Of a stretch of DNA of 64,000 nucleotides, positions 25,292 through 33,621 are shown one piece after another. Made by a program: the position numbers and the translations under genes. Every line of letters begins with the position of its first letter. The stretch's first letter is position 1. The DNA is from Enterococcus dongliensis (GTDB lineage: Bacteria; Bacillota; Bacilli; Lactobacillales; Enterococcaceae): contig NZ_BJDQ01000002.1 in NCBI RefSeq assembly GCF_005405225.1, positions 1-64,000 of the forward strand, given 5' to 3'. The notes beneath the pieces are model-generated. The model was not told the DNA's origin, did no database searches, and was given only the letters and a program-made list of their open reading frames with translations.

Positions 25292-26089
25292 ATGACAAAA
25301 ACAGTACTCACGATTGCAGGTTCAGATACATTGGCTGGTGGCGGACTACAATCAGATTTAAAAACATTTGAGAATCATCATTTATTTGGTCTAACGGCGA
25401 TTACTTGTATCGCTGTTATAAAAGACCACCAATTTGAGATCAATGATCTTTCCCCAAGTCTATTACAAGACCAATTAATGTCTATCAAACAAGAAGTAAC
25501 CCTATCAGGTATTAAACTGGGTCTGATTCATGATATTGCGTCACTTTTGATTGTAAAAAAATTTTTAGCTGATTTTATCGGCCCAATCGTGATAGATCCA
25601 GTAATGGCTTTTAAAGAATCTGATCAAATTTACAGCCAAGCTTATCGAAATGGATTAATTGAACTTTTTCCACTTGCTACAATTATTACACCCAACCTGA
25701 AAGAAGCGGAGTTATTAAGTCAGCAAGTAATCACCAATCTAGATCAGATGAAACAAGCGGCTCAGATAATGATTGACTTAGGAGCACCTGCTGTCGTCAT
25801 CAAAGGCGGTGAACGTTTAGCCGGTGACTTGGCTTCTGATTTGTTTTATGATGGCAACACATACCAACTTTTTTCAAAACCAAAACTAGCTAAAACGACG
25901 ATTAATGGAGCTGGATGTACTTTTGCTTCTGCGATTACTTCAAACTTAGTTTTAGGTAAAGATTTACCGACAGCTATCGCAAACAGCAAAGACTTTGTCT
26001 ATCAAAGTATCCAACGCGGTATCATTTTAAACAGCGGCGAAGGCAATGTGTGGTACGGAAAAGATGTAGAAACGGAGGAAAAAGCATGA
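25292..26089 (+). CDS. ThiD/PdxK-family kinase
   Basis: A 265-residue ribokinase-fold kinase of the hydroxymethylpyrimidine/pyridoxine group. TIAGSDTLAGGGLQSDLKTF near residues 6-25 is the substrate-binding motif, differing from the usual GSDPSGGAGIQAD of ThiD. VIDPVM and the anion-hole NGAGCTFASAI near residue 210 complete the fold. It phosphorylates HMP/HMP-P or a pyridoxal-type vitamin. The adjacent ECF S component suggests salvage of the same compound. AAGGAG (25279-25284) sets ATG 25292. ATGA overlap couples it to the next gene. Confidence 0.75.
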   Translation: MTKTVLTIAGSDTLAGGGLQSDLKTFENHHLFGLTAITCIAVIKDHQFEINDLSPSLLQDQLMSIKQEVTLSGIKLGLIHDIASLLIVKKFLADFIGPIVIDPVMAFKESDQIYSQAYRNGLIELFPLATIITPNLKEAELLSQQVITNLDQMKQAAQIMIDLGAPAVVIKGGERLAGDLASDLFYDGNTYQLFSKPKLAKTTINGAGCTFASAITSNLVLGKDLPTAIANSKDFVYQSIQRGIILNSGEGNVWYGKDVETEEKA

Positions 26090-26580
26090 AAACAAAAGAC
26101 ATGACAAAATTAGCTATGATGGTGGCACTGACTGTGACACTATCTATTATGTTCATTATCCCGATACCGGCAACTAAGGGCTTTGTAACGCTCTGTGAAG
26201 TTGGGATCTATGCTTCTGCATTACTTTTTGGTCCTACTGGCGGCTTCTTAGTCGGTGCGTTGAGTGGTGGCTTGATCGATTTGATTTCTGGTTATCCCGA
26301 GTGGGCAATTTTCTCTATTATAATCCACGGTGTTCAGGGATTTCTATTGGGCTATTTGTATAATAAATTTCCCAATCGAAAAGGACTATTTTTAGGATTC
26401 CCACTTGCTAGTCTGTTCATGATGATTGGTTATGCCTTAGCTACCGCACTACTTTATGGTTGGGCTGCGGGACTTGCTTCACTACCTGGTAATGCTGTTC
26501 AAAATATTTTTGGAATTGCTGTTACTTTACCGCTTTTCCAAGCATTGCAAAAAGTTTTACGTCATCCCCAATACAAATAG
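26086..26580 (+). CDS. ECF transporter S component (HMP/pyridoxine type)
   Basis: A 164-residue membrane protein with about five or six helices, the substrate-binding subunit of an energy-coupling factor transporter. MTKLAMMVALTVTLSIMF at the N-terminus contains the AxxxA-type motif that contacts EcfT. The loops FGPTGGFLVGALSGGLIDLISGYPEW resemble HmpT/PdxU2-type subunits. The shared EcfA-EcfA'-EcfT module is not in this window and would be used from elsewhere. Its start overlaps the kinase stop by three bases (ATGA), supporting joint uptake and phosphorylation of a vitamin precursor. Confidence 0.75.
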   Translation: MKTKDMTKLAMMVALTVTLSIMFIIPIPATKGFVTLCEVGIYASALLFGPTGGFLVGALSGGLIDLISGYPEWAIFSIIIHGVQGFLLGYLYNKFPNRKGLFLGFPLASLFMMIGYALATALLYGWAAGLASLPGNAVQNIFGIAVTLPLFQALQKVLRHPQYK

Positions 26581-26595
26581 AAAGAAGTTTTAAAA

Positions 26596-27135
26596 ATGGA
26601 AAAAGAGAAATTACAACAAGAATTAACAATTATCGTTAACGATGTATTAGCTGCAGCGAATTTAAAGGCTGGAGATGTTTTTGTTTTAGGTTGTACCACT
26701 AGCGAGATCGTCGGCGGGACAATTGGGAAAAATTCTAGTCAAGAAACTGGTCAATGGGTCATCGAGACGTTAAAGACAATTCTTGACCCTAAAGATATTT
26801 ATTTAGCTGTTCAAGGTTGTGAACATATCAATCGTGCAGTTGTAGTTGAACGAACACTTGCCGAAAAGAAAAATTGGGAGATCGTTTCTGTCAAACCAGC
26901 ATTACACGCTGGAGGTTCTTGCTCGGTTGCGGCTTTTGAACAATATTCTGATCCAGTTGAAGTGGAACACATCATAGCCCAAGCTGGCATTGATATTGGT
27001 GATACGTCCATTGGAATGCACGTAAAACATGTTCAAGTACCCGTGCGTCCTTCGATTAAGGAATTAGGCAGTGCTCACGTAACAGCTTTACGCAGTCGAC
27101 CAAAATATATTGGTGGCCCACGCGCGACTTATTAA
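26596..27135 (+). CDS. UPF0340 (TIGR01440/YwlG) family protein
   Basis: A 179-residue member of a conserved Firmicutes family of unknown function. It has the typical [34 protein letters not shown] and [14 protein letters not shown] segments. Two cysteines, in LGCTTSE and QGCEHINR, are the obvious candidate functional residues. It lies 15 bases behind the ECF S component on the same strand and is closed by a strong terminator, so it is probably the third gene of that operon. Confidence 0.88.
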   Translation: MEKEKLQQELTIIVNDVLAAANLKAGDVFVLGCTTSEIVGGTIGKNSSQETGQWVIETLKTILDPKDIYLAVQGCEHINRAVVVERTLAEKKNWEIVSVKPALHAGGSCSVAAFEQYSDPVEVEHIIAQAGIDIGDTSIGMHVKHVQVPVRPSIKELGSAHVTALRSRPKYIGGPRATY

Positions 27136-27138
27136 TCG

Positions 27139-27180
27139 CTAAAAAAGATGTGCTCAGTTTTCCTGAGCACATCTTTTTTT
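27139..27180. terminator. Bidirectional terminator
   Basis: AAAAAGATGTGCTCAG pairs with CTGAGCACATCTTTTT around a five-base loop, with A and T tracts on the two sides. It serves both convergent operons. Confidence 0.92.
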
Positions 27181-29410
27181 AAATAAAACGAGCAATCAAT
27201 CGTAATAACTGTTGTGGTAACGTCGTGATATCCGAGATATCGACAAAATTATTTTCTCCATACAATGTTCTCAATTGTTCTTTATCTTCTCCGATGGCAC
27301 AAGCAATAAACAAAATTCCTTGTCGCTGGTAATCATTTAAAACAGTTTGAATATCTTTCTTTGCTTTTTCTCCAGTATAATCTGGCAAAGCTTTAGGTTG
27401 TCCGTCACTGATTGATAATAACACCTTAGTATCTGCGTTCTGTTGATTGAGTTTTTCTGCCAATAAACGTAAAGGGACCCCGTCGCGATTATTTTGACGC
27501 GGTTTCATTGTCGCAATTTTTGCTGCCATAAAATCATAGGAATCATCAAATTCTTTGTAAGAATAAATCGAAGTTTTCTCTCGTTGACTGAGATCCGCTG
27601 AATCACCGTACAGCATTAAGGGAATCTGTGTCTTTTCGGCAAAAAGACTCAAAGCTACCGCCGCTAATTTTGCCGTTGTCATTCGATCATCTCGTAACAT
27701 CGAACCAGATTCATCGACTCTCACAGCTAATGCCAAAGATGGTTGATCATTTGGTGGATTTTTTTTGTCAAAATTTCGTAAATCCCCATAAGCAACATGG
27801 CTAGAATTAAAACGTGCACCATAATAGCTGCCGTTAGAAAAATCATTACTGATCTCCTTGTCTAGCAAGTCATTAATCACTCGACTCAGACTTTCAACTT
27901 CAGGTAAAACTTTTTGTGTTAAGATCTGTCCTTGTTCTAAATCTGTTTCTGTAATTTTTGGACGATGCAAGATCGTTCCTTCCTTAGCGTGAATCGTCTC
28001 TTTTAATACTTCTCGAACTGCACGATTCAATGCTTTGCGTTTCTCTTTATCCATTTCAGCTAGTTCATCTAAGGACATAGCAGAGCCGATTTTGTCTTCT
28101 TCAGCAAGTGAAGCTGTCGTGCTTTTTGCTTCACTTGCTGAAGTTTTCCCCTCTGTTGGTATATCTAGCGGTTCTTTGTTTTTTTCTTCTGCTGATGCGG
28201 ATTCAATGGTTTCTGTTGCTGCATTTTCCTTTTCTTGGTCCTCAGCAAGCGATTCATTTTTTAATGTAGCTGATTCAGCTTCTTCCACGATGTTTCTTCG
28301 GTCAGCTTCTGCTTGACTGATTTTCCGACCTTGTTGCAGCTTTTGTTGATTTTTAACTTGTTGAAGTTCTCTTAAAAAACCGCTTTGTTCTAACGCTGTT
28401 TGTAAGATTTGTAATTCTGTTTCATCAGTCGTCAATTTGTATAATACTTTAGGAAACATACTTTCTAAAGGATCTTGACCTTGTTTTAAGCTGTTGACCC
28501 AGAAAAAATATGAGCGCATGCCGGCAACACCTTTGATCGCATTTGCTTTTGCAGTCTCATCTAGTAATCGAATTATTTTGGCCATGATCTCTAAATAATC
28601 ACGTGCCATGAAATCAGTTTTGGCGATTGCTCGTTCGATCATCACTTCGATAGATGGCAAATCCATCTTTTCCGCATGTTGTACGCGATCACGCAACGAT
28701 TCATTTAGCGGCCGATTGCCTTGATAATTACGATTAGTAGTGATCACTACGACACAGTCTGAATGACGGCGAATAATACCAGTAGGAATATTTAATAGAC
28801 CATTGGGCTCTAATGCAGAGTTTAAAGCAACTAATACTGAGGCGTCACGAATGACTGTAGGTTCTTGAATCTCAAGTAAATACCCCTTCTGCATAGCGCG
28901 AACGATCTCAGAAGGATAAAATTTATAGTCTATATTGCTGGATTGCTCCCTTTGGTCAATCCGTTCAATTAATTTACTTAATCGTTCCTTCGCTTGATTG
29001 GCATCGATTTGAAAATGAGTTTCGATTAAACTTAAAACACTTTGTAATGAATCGGTCTGATAAATAGCTTCTAAAAGTTCTTGATCTTCATTCTCATCTG
29101 TGGTTACAACTGGTAATAATGCACCAAAGACATCGGTTTTATCCATATCAGCAAAACAAGTTACTTTTGTGTAAGGAAGGTGTAAATCAGCTGAAAGTGC
29201 ACGTGCTAATTGCGTTTTCCCTGAACCGGCATCACCTTCTAACAGAATATTCATGATCTTCATCTCAGGATCTAGCCAATTGTTTTTGATCTCAGTAGCA
29301 ATCCGTAATTCTTCTTGACTTGTTTTATGACTTGCTGGTTTCTGCCAAATCATTTGTTCTTCTACTTTAGTAAAACGCCGATCTTCTGTAACTACAAAAG
29401 ATTTATCCAT
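27179..29410 (-). CDS. MoxR-type AAA ATPase fused to a VWA domain
   Basis: A 743-residue fusion. An N-terminal AAA_5/MoxR ATPase has Walker A GDAGSGKT near residues 59-66, Walker B VVVITTNRN-type strand and sensor region. It is followed by a long Glu/Ser/Ala-rich linker (about 350-450), likely disordered. The C-terminal von Willebrand A domain carries a MIDAS DESGS near residue 566 and a second metal loop SISDGQP. MoxR and CoxE-like VWA proteins are normally two separate subunits that remodel or metallate target proteins. ATG 29410 fits GAGGTGA better than the upstream GTG. It forms an operon with the upstream 159-residue gene. Confidence 0.85.
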   Translation of the reverse strand: MDKSFVVTEDRRFTKVEEQMIWQKPASHKTSQEELRIATEIKNNWLDPEMKIMNILLEGDAGSGKTQLARALSADLHLPYTKVTCFADMDKTDVFGALLPVVTTDENEDQELLEAIYQTDSLQSVLSLIETHFQIDANQAKERLSKLIERIDQREQSSNIDYKFYPSEIVRAMQKGYLLEIQEPTVIRDASVLVALNSALEPNGLLNIPTGIIRRHSDCVVVITTNRNYQGNRPLNESLRDRVQHAEKMDLPSIEVMIERAIAKTDFMARDYLEIMAKIIRLLDETAKANAIKGVAGMRSYFFWVNSLKQGQDPLESMFPKVLYKLTTDETELQILQTALEQSGFLRELQQVKNQQKLQQGRKISQAEADRRNIVEEAESATLKNESLAEDQEKENAATETIESASAEEKNKEPLDIPTEGKTSASEAKSTTASLAEEDKIGSAMSLDELAEMDKEKRKALNRAVREVLKETIHAKEGTILHRPKITETDLEQGQILTQKVLPEVESLSRVINDLLDKEISNDFSNGSYYGARFNSSHVAYGDLRNFDKKNPPNDQPSLALAVRVDESGSMLRDDRMTTAKLAAVALSLFAEKTQIPLMLYGDSADLSQREKTSIYSYKEFDDSYDFMAAKIATMKPRQNNRDGVPLRLLAEKLNQQNADTKVLLSISDGQPKALPDYTGEKAKKDIQTVLNDYQRQGILFIACAIGEDKEQLRTLYGENNFVDISDITTLPQQLLRLIARFI

Positions 29411-29436
29411 CTTCACTCACCTCGTACGTTGAAAAT

Positions 29437-29916
29437 TTAATACCCTAATTCATCTAACAAACGTTTTAGGGTTCGATAACGTTGGGCGATCAAATCGCCA
29501 TCTTTATTCATTGTATCATTGAATAAAATAATGTCCTCGTCAATTTTAGGATTTTCAGTATCAACTGTTACTTCCATCCGACCGCCTTGTAATCCAATAA
29601 TCTCTACTTTTGGATCTTCTGGATTATAAAATTTTTCATAGCGGTAAGCATCTTGTAGATAAATACTTGATTGCGCCACTAAAATCGCTAAATCTAAAAT
29701 TCGGGTGATAGGCAGTTCTTCTGACTGACGCGACCATTTTTCTCCTGTATGGCGCCAAACTTTCCCTGAGATGTCGACTCGACCACGATCATTCCATTGA
29801 GCTAAACCAAGCGTTAAACCTTTGGCATCACTATCCCACGCATTATGACCATCGATTTTATCGTAATCCTCTACTAAAAAAACTGGCTTGTGTTTCAGAT
29901 TTGTTGGTATTTTCAT
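29437..29916 (-). CDS. DUF6530-like small protein paired with MoxR-VWA
   Basis: A 159-residue soluble protein (NLKHKPVFLVEDYDKIDG, then SDAKGLTLGLAQWNDRG and KVWRHTGEKWSRQSEELP) that I tentatively place in the DUF6530 family, of unknown function. It is the first gene after a large palindrome and is followed, 26 bases later, by the MoxR-VWA gene. Its constant pairing, if confirmed elsewhere, would make it a client or adaptor of the ATPase. Family name is from memory and moderately sure. Confidence 0.65.
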   Translation of the reverse strand: MKIPTNLKHKPVFLVEDYDKIDGHNAWDSDAKGLTLGLAQWNDRGRVDISGKVWRHTGEKWSRQSEELPITRILDLAILVAQSSIYLQDAYRYEKFYNPEDPKVEIIGLQGGRMEVTVDTENPKIDEDIILFNDTMNKDGDLIAQRYRTLKRLLDELGY

Positions 29917-29947
29917 CAGTAACTTCCTCCCTGAACAATTCTTTTAT

Positions 29948-29984
29948 CCGTTAGTCGTTTACTAAATTAGTAAAGTACTAACGG
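29948..29984. promoter_or_regulatory. Large interrupted palindrome upstream of the MoxR-VWA operon
   Basis: CCGTTAGT and ACTAACGG flank the perfect core TTTACTAA-A-TTAGTAAA, giving a 37-base dyad centred at 29966, about 30 bases before the first gene's start. It is an operator candidate for a dimeric or tetrameric regulator. It has no T-tract and so is not a terminator. Confidence 0.6.
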
Positions 29985-30043
29985 ACTAATGAAGAAAGAA
30001 TACGCAATTCTTACAATTTTTGCAACTAACTTCTATCAACGAC

Positions 30044-30073
30044 AAAAAAACTCACTAGAATTAGTGAGTTTTA
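30044..30073 (-). terminator. Terminator after the degV gene
   Basis: On the minus strand AAAACTCACTA pairs with TAGTGAGTTTT around ATTC, followed by T's. Confidence 0.88.
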
Positions 30074-30075
30074 CT

Positions 30076-30918
30076 TTATTTTGCAACACCTAAAGCGATG
30101 GCTTTATCTCCTAAATGTGTTCCGATGACTGGACCAAATGTGCCGATGTCAATCGTTGCTTCAGGGTATTTTTGACTCAATTTTTCATACTCTTGTTGGG
30201 CCAACTCGGGATTGTTCCCATGGATGACAAAAATACGCAGATCTTGATCGTTTTTATGCCGTTCTTCAATGATTTCTTCCGTGCGTTGTAAGGCCTTCTT
30301 CAGTGAACGAATTTTTTCAGCTAAAACAATCTTTCCTTCATCAAAAGTTAGAATCGGTTTGATTTTCAATAAACCACCGATAATCGCTGCACCGTTAGTC
30401 AAGCGGCCGCCGCGAACAAGATTATCTAAATCATCGACAATAATGTAAGCATTTGTTGTATCGCGGATCAAATCAATCGCAAGCAAAATATCGTTTAATG
30501 ATTTTCCTTCGTCGCTCATTTCAAGTGCTTTTTCCACCATATACCCCATTGGAACGCTGGTGATCTTTGAATCATAAGGAATGACTTGTAATCCGTCGAT
30601 GTCTGCTTTAATTGCCGTTAAAGTCCGTACAAAGCCGGAGATTCCTTCAGATAGATGGATACTGATGACGGTATCGTAGCCTTGCTCTTTGATCGAGCGA
30701 TATAAGTCATATACTTCACCAAGAACCGGTTGAGAGGTTTTTGGGAAATCTTTGCTGTTTTTCAACTTTTGATAAAATTCTTCATAACCGATATCGACTC
30801 CTTCTTCAAAAGGCTGATCATCAATAATAACCGGGATCGGAATAACAAATAAATCTTTATGATTGCGCGTGCGTCCATTCAGATAAGCGGTACTATCTGT
30901 CACGATCGCTAATTTCAT
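30076..30918 (-). CDS. DegV/FakB-family fatty-acid-binding protein
   Basis: A 280-residue cytosolic protein of the DegV family. Members bind a fatty acid between two domains and, with FakA kinase, feed acyl-phosphate to phospholipid synthesis. Family motifs are IVTDSTAYL at the N-terminus, the lipid-contact KTSQP near residue 60 and VRGGRLTNGAAIIGGLLKIKP near residue 165. No fakA lies nearby, as is usual. It is a single gene with its own terminator. Which fatty acid it prefers cannot be told. Confidence 0.88.
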   Translation of the reverse strand: MKLAIVTDSTAYLNGRTRNHKDLFVIPIPVIIDDQPFEEGVDIGYEEFYQKLKNSKDFPKTSQPVLGEVYDLYRSIKEQGYDTVISIHLSEGISGFVRTLTAIKADIDGLQVIPYDSKITSVPMGYMVEKALEMSDEGKSLNDILLAIDLIRDTTNAYIIVDDLDNLVRGGRLTNGAAIIGGLLKIKPILTFDEGKIVLAEKIRSLKKALQRTEEIIEERHKNDQDLRIFVIHGNNPELAQQEYEKLSQKYPEATIDIGTFGPVIGTHLGDKAIALGVAK

Positions 30919-30997
30919 ACTCGCTTCCTCGTTTCAATCAAAATTTACAATAGTTATAATATAGCACACTCGTAGTTTCATGGGAATCAAAATTCTA

Positions 30998-32176
30998 CTA
31001 CTCCCCTAAAAATTCTTGCACTGCTTGCGCATTTTGATTGGTATCAACAGCTAATGCGCTACCTGCATTGGCGGTATCGATGTACGTCCATGAACCATCA
31101 ACTGGCAAAGTCAACCGTTCGATTCCTCCAATAGCTTTAGCAAAGTTAAACAAATTTCCTAGTAGAAAGATAGTTGGCATATCTGTTGATAAATACCCCC
31201 AGATTTTTCCAGCAGCATAAGGTCCGCGTAATAATACAAGCGGATTTTTTAATTGGCCAAAAACTGTCTGCATCACTTGTTGTTGGCGACGAACACGACC
31301 AAAATCGCCTTCTTCATCCATCCGAAAACGCGCATAATTTAACAAAGTATGCCCGTTCATTCGTTGTGGCCCTTTTGTTATCGGTTCATCAATATAGGCA
31401 CTCATATCCTTTTCTGCATCGATCTGTACACCACGAGGAAAAAGTGTATCTACCCCTTTTTCGAAGGTTTGAAAATCGACCATTGCATAGTAACGACAAT
31501 CAATCCCAAAATTAGTTTTTAACGTTTGACGAACAAGATCTGCGCCACCATAGGCGTAGGCTGCATTTAATTTATTCTGTCCAACACCAGGGATATCGAC
31601 ATACATGTCACGCATGAAAGAAATCAATTTAGGTTTTCCATGTCCGTCAACTTGCAATACCATCATAGAATCCGACCGGCCGCTAATATTGTCACGAGTA
31701 TCGCTTCCTAAGAGTAAAATATTTTTAGTGCCATTTTCTGATGCCGCACCATTGAACTCTTGTTTTTCCATTTTAGCCATGGAAGAATCATGTTTGGCAA
31801 CAAAATTTCCAATACCAAACGCAACTATGGAGTAACCGAAGAGTAAAATCAATACTAGAAATAACGTTTTTCGCCAACTGCGCTTTTTTTTCGGTTTTTG
31901 TTCATAAGGATTTTTTGCTGATCGTTTAAATGGATTCTTTATAGGGATACGATTGAATCGAAAGCGTTTCTTTTTCGGTTCTTGATAATGATCCTCATAA
32001 TAATGTTCATTTTGTGGTTTTTGATATATTCTTTGTTTTTCGTAACTAGTCTCGTCAAAATAAGATCTCTCGTCCTCTTTTGGTTTTTTCTTTGCTTCAC
32101 GTCGAAAGGCAGAAGATTTCTTATCTTCTTTTTGACTTTCCTCGTGGATTTTTTTATATTTGTCCATTCGACTCAT
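30998..32176 (-). CDS. LCP (LytR-CpsA-Psr) family glycopolymer transferase
   Basis: A 392-residue membrane-anchored enzyme that attaches wall polymers to peptidoglycan. A long, very charged cytoplasmic segment (residues 1 to about 100, rich in Lys/Glu/Tyr) precedes one membrane helix (about 104-124). The extracellular LCP domain has LLGSDTRDNISGRSDSMMV, SFMRDMYVDIPG and KLNAAYAYGG, with the Arg/Asp residues that bind the polyprenyl pyrophosphate. ATG 32176 follows AGAGGTG. An earlier in-frame ATG lacks a ribosome site. It may be Psr, but is not next to pbp5 as in some enterococci. Confidence 0.88.
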   Translation of the reverse strand: MSRMDKYKKIHEESQKEDKKSSAFRREAKKKPKEDERSYFDETSYEKQRIYQKPQNEHYYEDHYQEPKKKRFRFNRIPIKNPFKRSAKNPYEQKPKKKRSWRKTLFLVLILLFGYSIVAFGIGNFVAKHDSSMAKMEKQEFNGAASENGTKNILLLGSDTRDNISGRSDSMMVLQVDGHGKPKLISFMRDMYVDIPGVGQNKLNAAYAYGGADLVRQTLKTNFGIDCRYYAMVDFQTFEKGVDTLFPRGVQIDAEKDMSAYIDEPITKGPQRMNGHTLLNYARFRMDEEGDFGRVRRQQQVMQTVFGQLKNPLVLLRGPYAAGKIWGYLSTDMPTIFLLGNLFNFAKAIGGIERLTLPVDGSWTYIDTANAGSALAVDTNQNAQAVQEFLGE

Positions 32177-32244
32177 AGCGCACCTCTTCATCTCTTTGCT
32201 ATCACTAATAAAATAGCAAATCATTTGACCTTTGTCTTATTTTT

Positions 32245-32284
32245 CCAAAAAAAAATTAGAAAACCTTAACTAAGATTTTCTAAT
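32245..32284 (-). terminator. Terminator of the aro operon
   Basis: On the minus strand ATTAGAAAATCTT pairs with AAGGTTTTCTAAT, and nine T's follow. The pheA stop codon (32270-32272) lies inside the stem. Confidence 0.88.
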
Positions 32285-33118
32285 CTTTGGTATATAAGTG
32301 GGATAATTACCGATCAATGTTACCGTGAATCTCTGCTCTTTTAACCGTTGCAGCACTTTTTGCAGTTTTTCCTCTTCAGGAGTTTCAAGATCGATAATAA
32401 AAAAGTATTCTCCCAGTTTCGTTTTTTGAGTTCGCGATTCAATTTTGGTTAAGTTGATTTTTTCAGCTGAAAAGATAGCCAGACATTTGTACAGTGCTCC
32501 AGGATGATCTGAATCTAAATCAAACAAAATAGTTGCTTTCTTTTTTTTCTGAGGCAATGCTTTTGTTAATGGTTGTGTTCCTAAGACCCAAAAACGTGTC
32601 TCATTTTCTTTGACTGACTGGATATTTTCTTTCACAATCGTTAAGCCAAATTGTTTGGCCGCAGTTTTTGAACCGATTGCAGCATATTTTTTTTCGGGAT
32701 GATCGGCTACTTTTTTGGCGCCTTGTGCAGTGGAACCGATTTGTTCTATATCGACAGTTGGAAAATGATTCAATAAAAAGACTTGTGATTGTGCCAGTGC
32801 CTGAGGATGACTACAGATCAATTCAATCTCTTTCCAAGAATCAGCATGATCAGGATGGACCATCAGTTGTTGTTGAATCGGTAGGACGATTTCAGCTTGG
32901 ATCGTTGGCAATGTTTGGAAAATCAAATCCAATGTCGGCAAGACCGAACCTTCAATCGTATTTTCAATCGGTACAATACAATAATCCAACGTACCTTTTC
33001 TCTGTTCTTCAAGCAATGCTGTCAAAGACTCATACGGAAACAATTCACGCTCTTTGAAAAAATTCACCGCAGCGCTATAGGTAAATGACCCTTTTGGTCC
33101 TAAATAACCCACTTTCAT
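32270..33118 (-). CDS. pheA: Prephenate dehydratase
   Basis: A 282-residue enzyme turning prephenate to phenylpyruvate, the Phe branch. Catalytic-domain motifs are VGYLGPKGSFTYSAA at the start, VPIENTIEGSV near residue 50 and the C-terminal ETRFWVLG. An ACT domain follows (HPGALYKCLAIFSAEKINLT, then KIESRT), so feedback by phenylalanine is expected. It is the last gene of the operon, its ATG sharing one base with the aroK stop (TAATG). No chorismate mutase domain is fused, and none is seen in this window. Confidence 0.94.
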   Translation of the reverse strand: MKVGYLGPKGSFTYSAAVNFFKERELFPYESLTALLEEQRKGTLDYCIVPIENTIEGSVLPTLDLIFQTLPTIQAEIVLPIQQQLMVHPDHADSWKEIELICSHPQALAQSQVFLLNHFPTVDIEQIGSTAQGAKKVADHPEKKYAAIGSKTAAKQFGLTIVKENIQSVKENETRFWVLGTQPLTKALPQKKKKATILFDLDSDHPGALYKCLAIFSAEKINLTKIESRTQKTKLGEYFFIIDLETPEEEKLQKVLQRLKEQRFTVTLIGNYPTYIPKIRKS

Positions 33119-33621
33119 TAAGAAGCGACCTGTTGTATGATTTCAGCGACGATCTCTTGTGGGGATTTTCCCGAAGTATCCACCGTGATCTTTGCTAATT
33201 TTTCGTAGAGTTTCTCTCTTGAAAAGAATAACCGTTTCAAATCCCCATCGTCATTTTTGATTGCTAGGGGGCGAATATTTACTTTATCTTCCCGAATTCG
33301 TTGGACTAAGATATTTGCATGAGCTTTCAAATAAACGACTAATTTATCTGATAATTCTTTTTGATTTTCCGGTTGTAAAATCACACCGCCGCCTGTGGCA
33401 ATGATGGAATCTTCATTTAATGCTTCTTTTAAAAGATTTGTCTCATGTTCACGAAATGAGGCTTCGCCATGTTCTTCAAAATATTCACTAATTGGTTGAC
33501 CGATTCGTTCAACTAAAACATCATCCATATCCACTACACGGGTATTTAATGCTGCGGCAAGTTCTTTACTGACAGTAGTTTTTCCGGCTCCCATAAAACC
33601 GATTAAGACGATTGATTCCAT
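33118..33621 (-). CDS. aroK: Shikimate kinase
   Basis: A 167-residue P-loop kinase phosphorylating shikimate at O3. It has Walker A GFMGAGKTT at 8-16, the shikimate-binding Asp in VVDMDD near residue 32, an Arg in SFREHE near 58 and the GGG loop IATGGGVIL near 76-84. Length is normal. It is translationally coupled on both sides: one shared base with aroA upstream and with pheA downstream. Confidence 0.94.
   Translation of the reverse strand: MESIVLIGFMGAGKTTVSKELAAALNTRVVDMDDVLVERIGQPISEYFEEHGEASFREHETNLLKEALNEDSIIATGGGVILQPENQKELSDKLVVYLKAHANILVQRIREDKVNIRPLAIKNDDGDLKRLFFSREKLYEKLAKITVDTSGKSPQEIVAEIIQQVAS

Noticed and set aside
30998-32176. Naming the LCP gene psr
   Set aside because: The family match is clear but the gene is not next to pbp5, and LCP paralogues cannot be told apart from sequence motifs alone.
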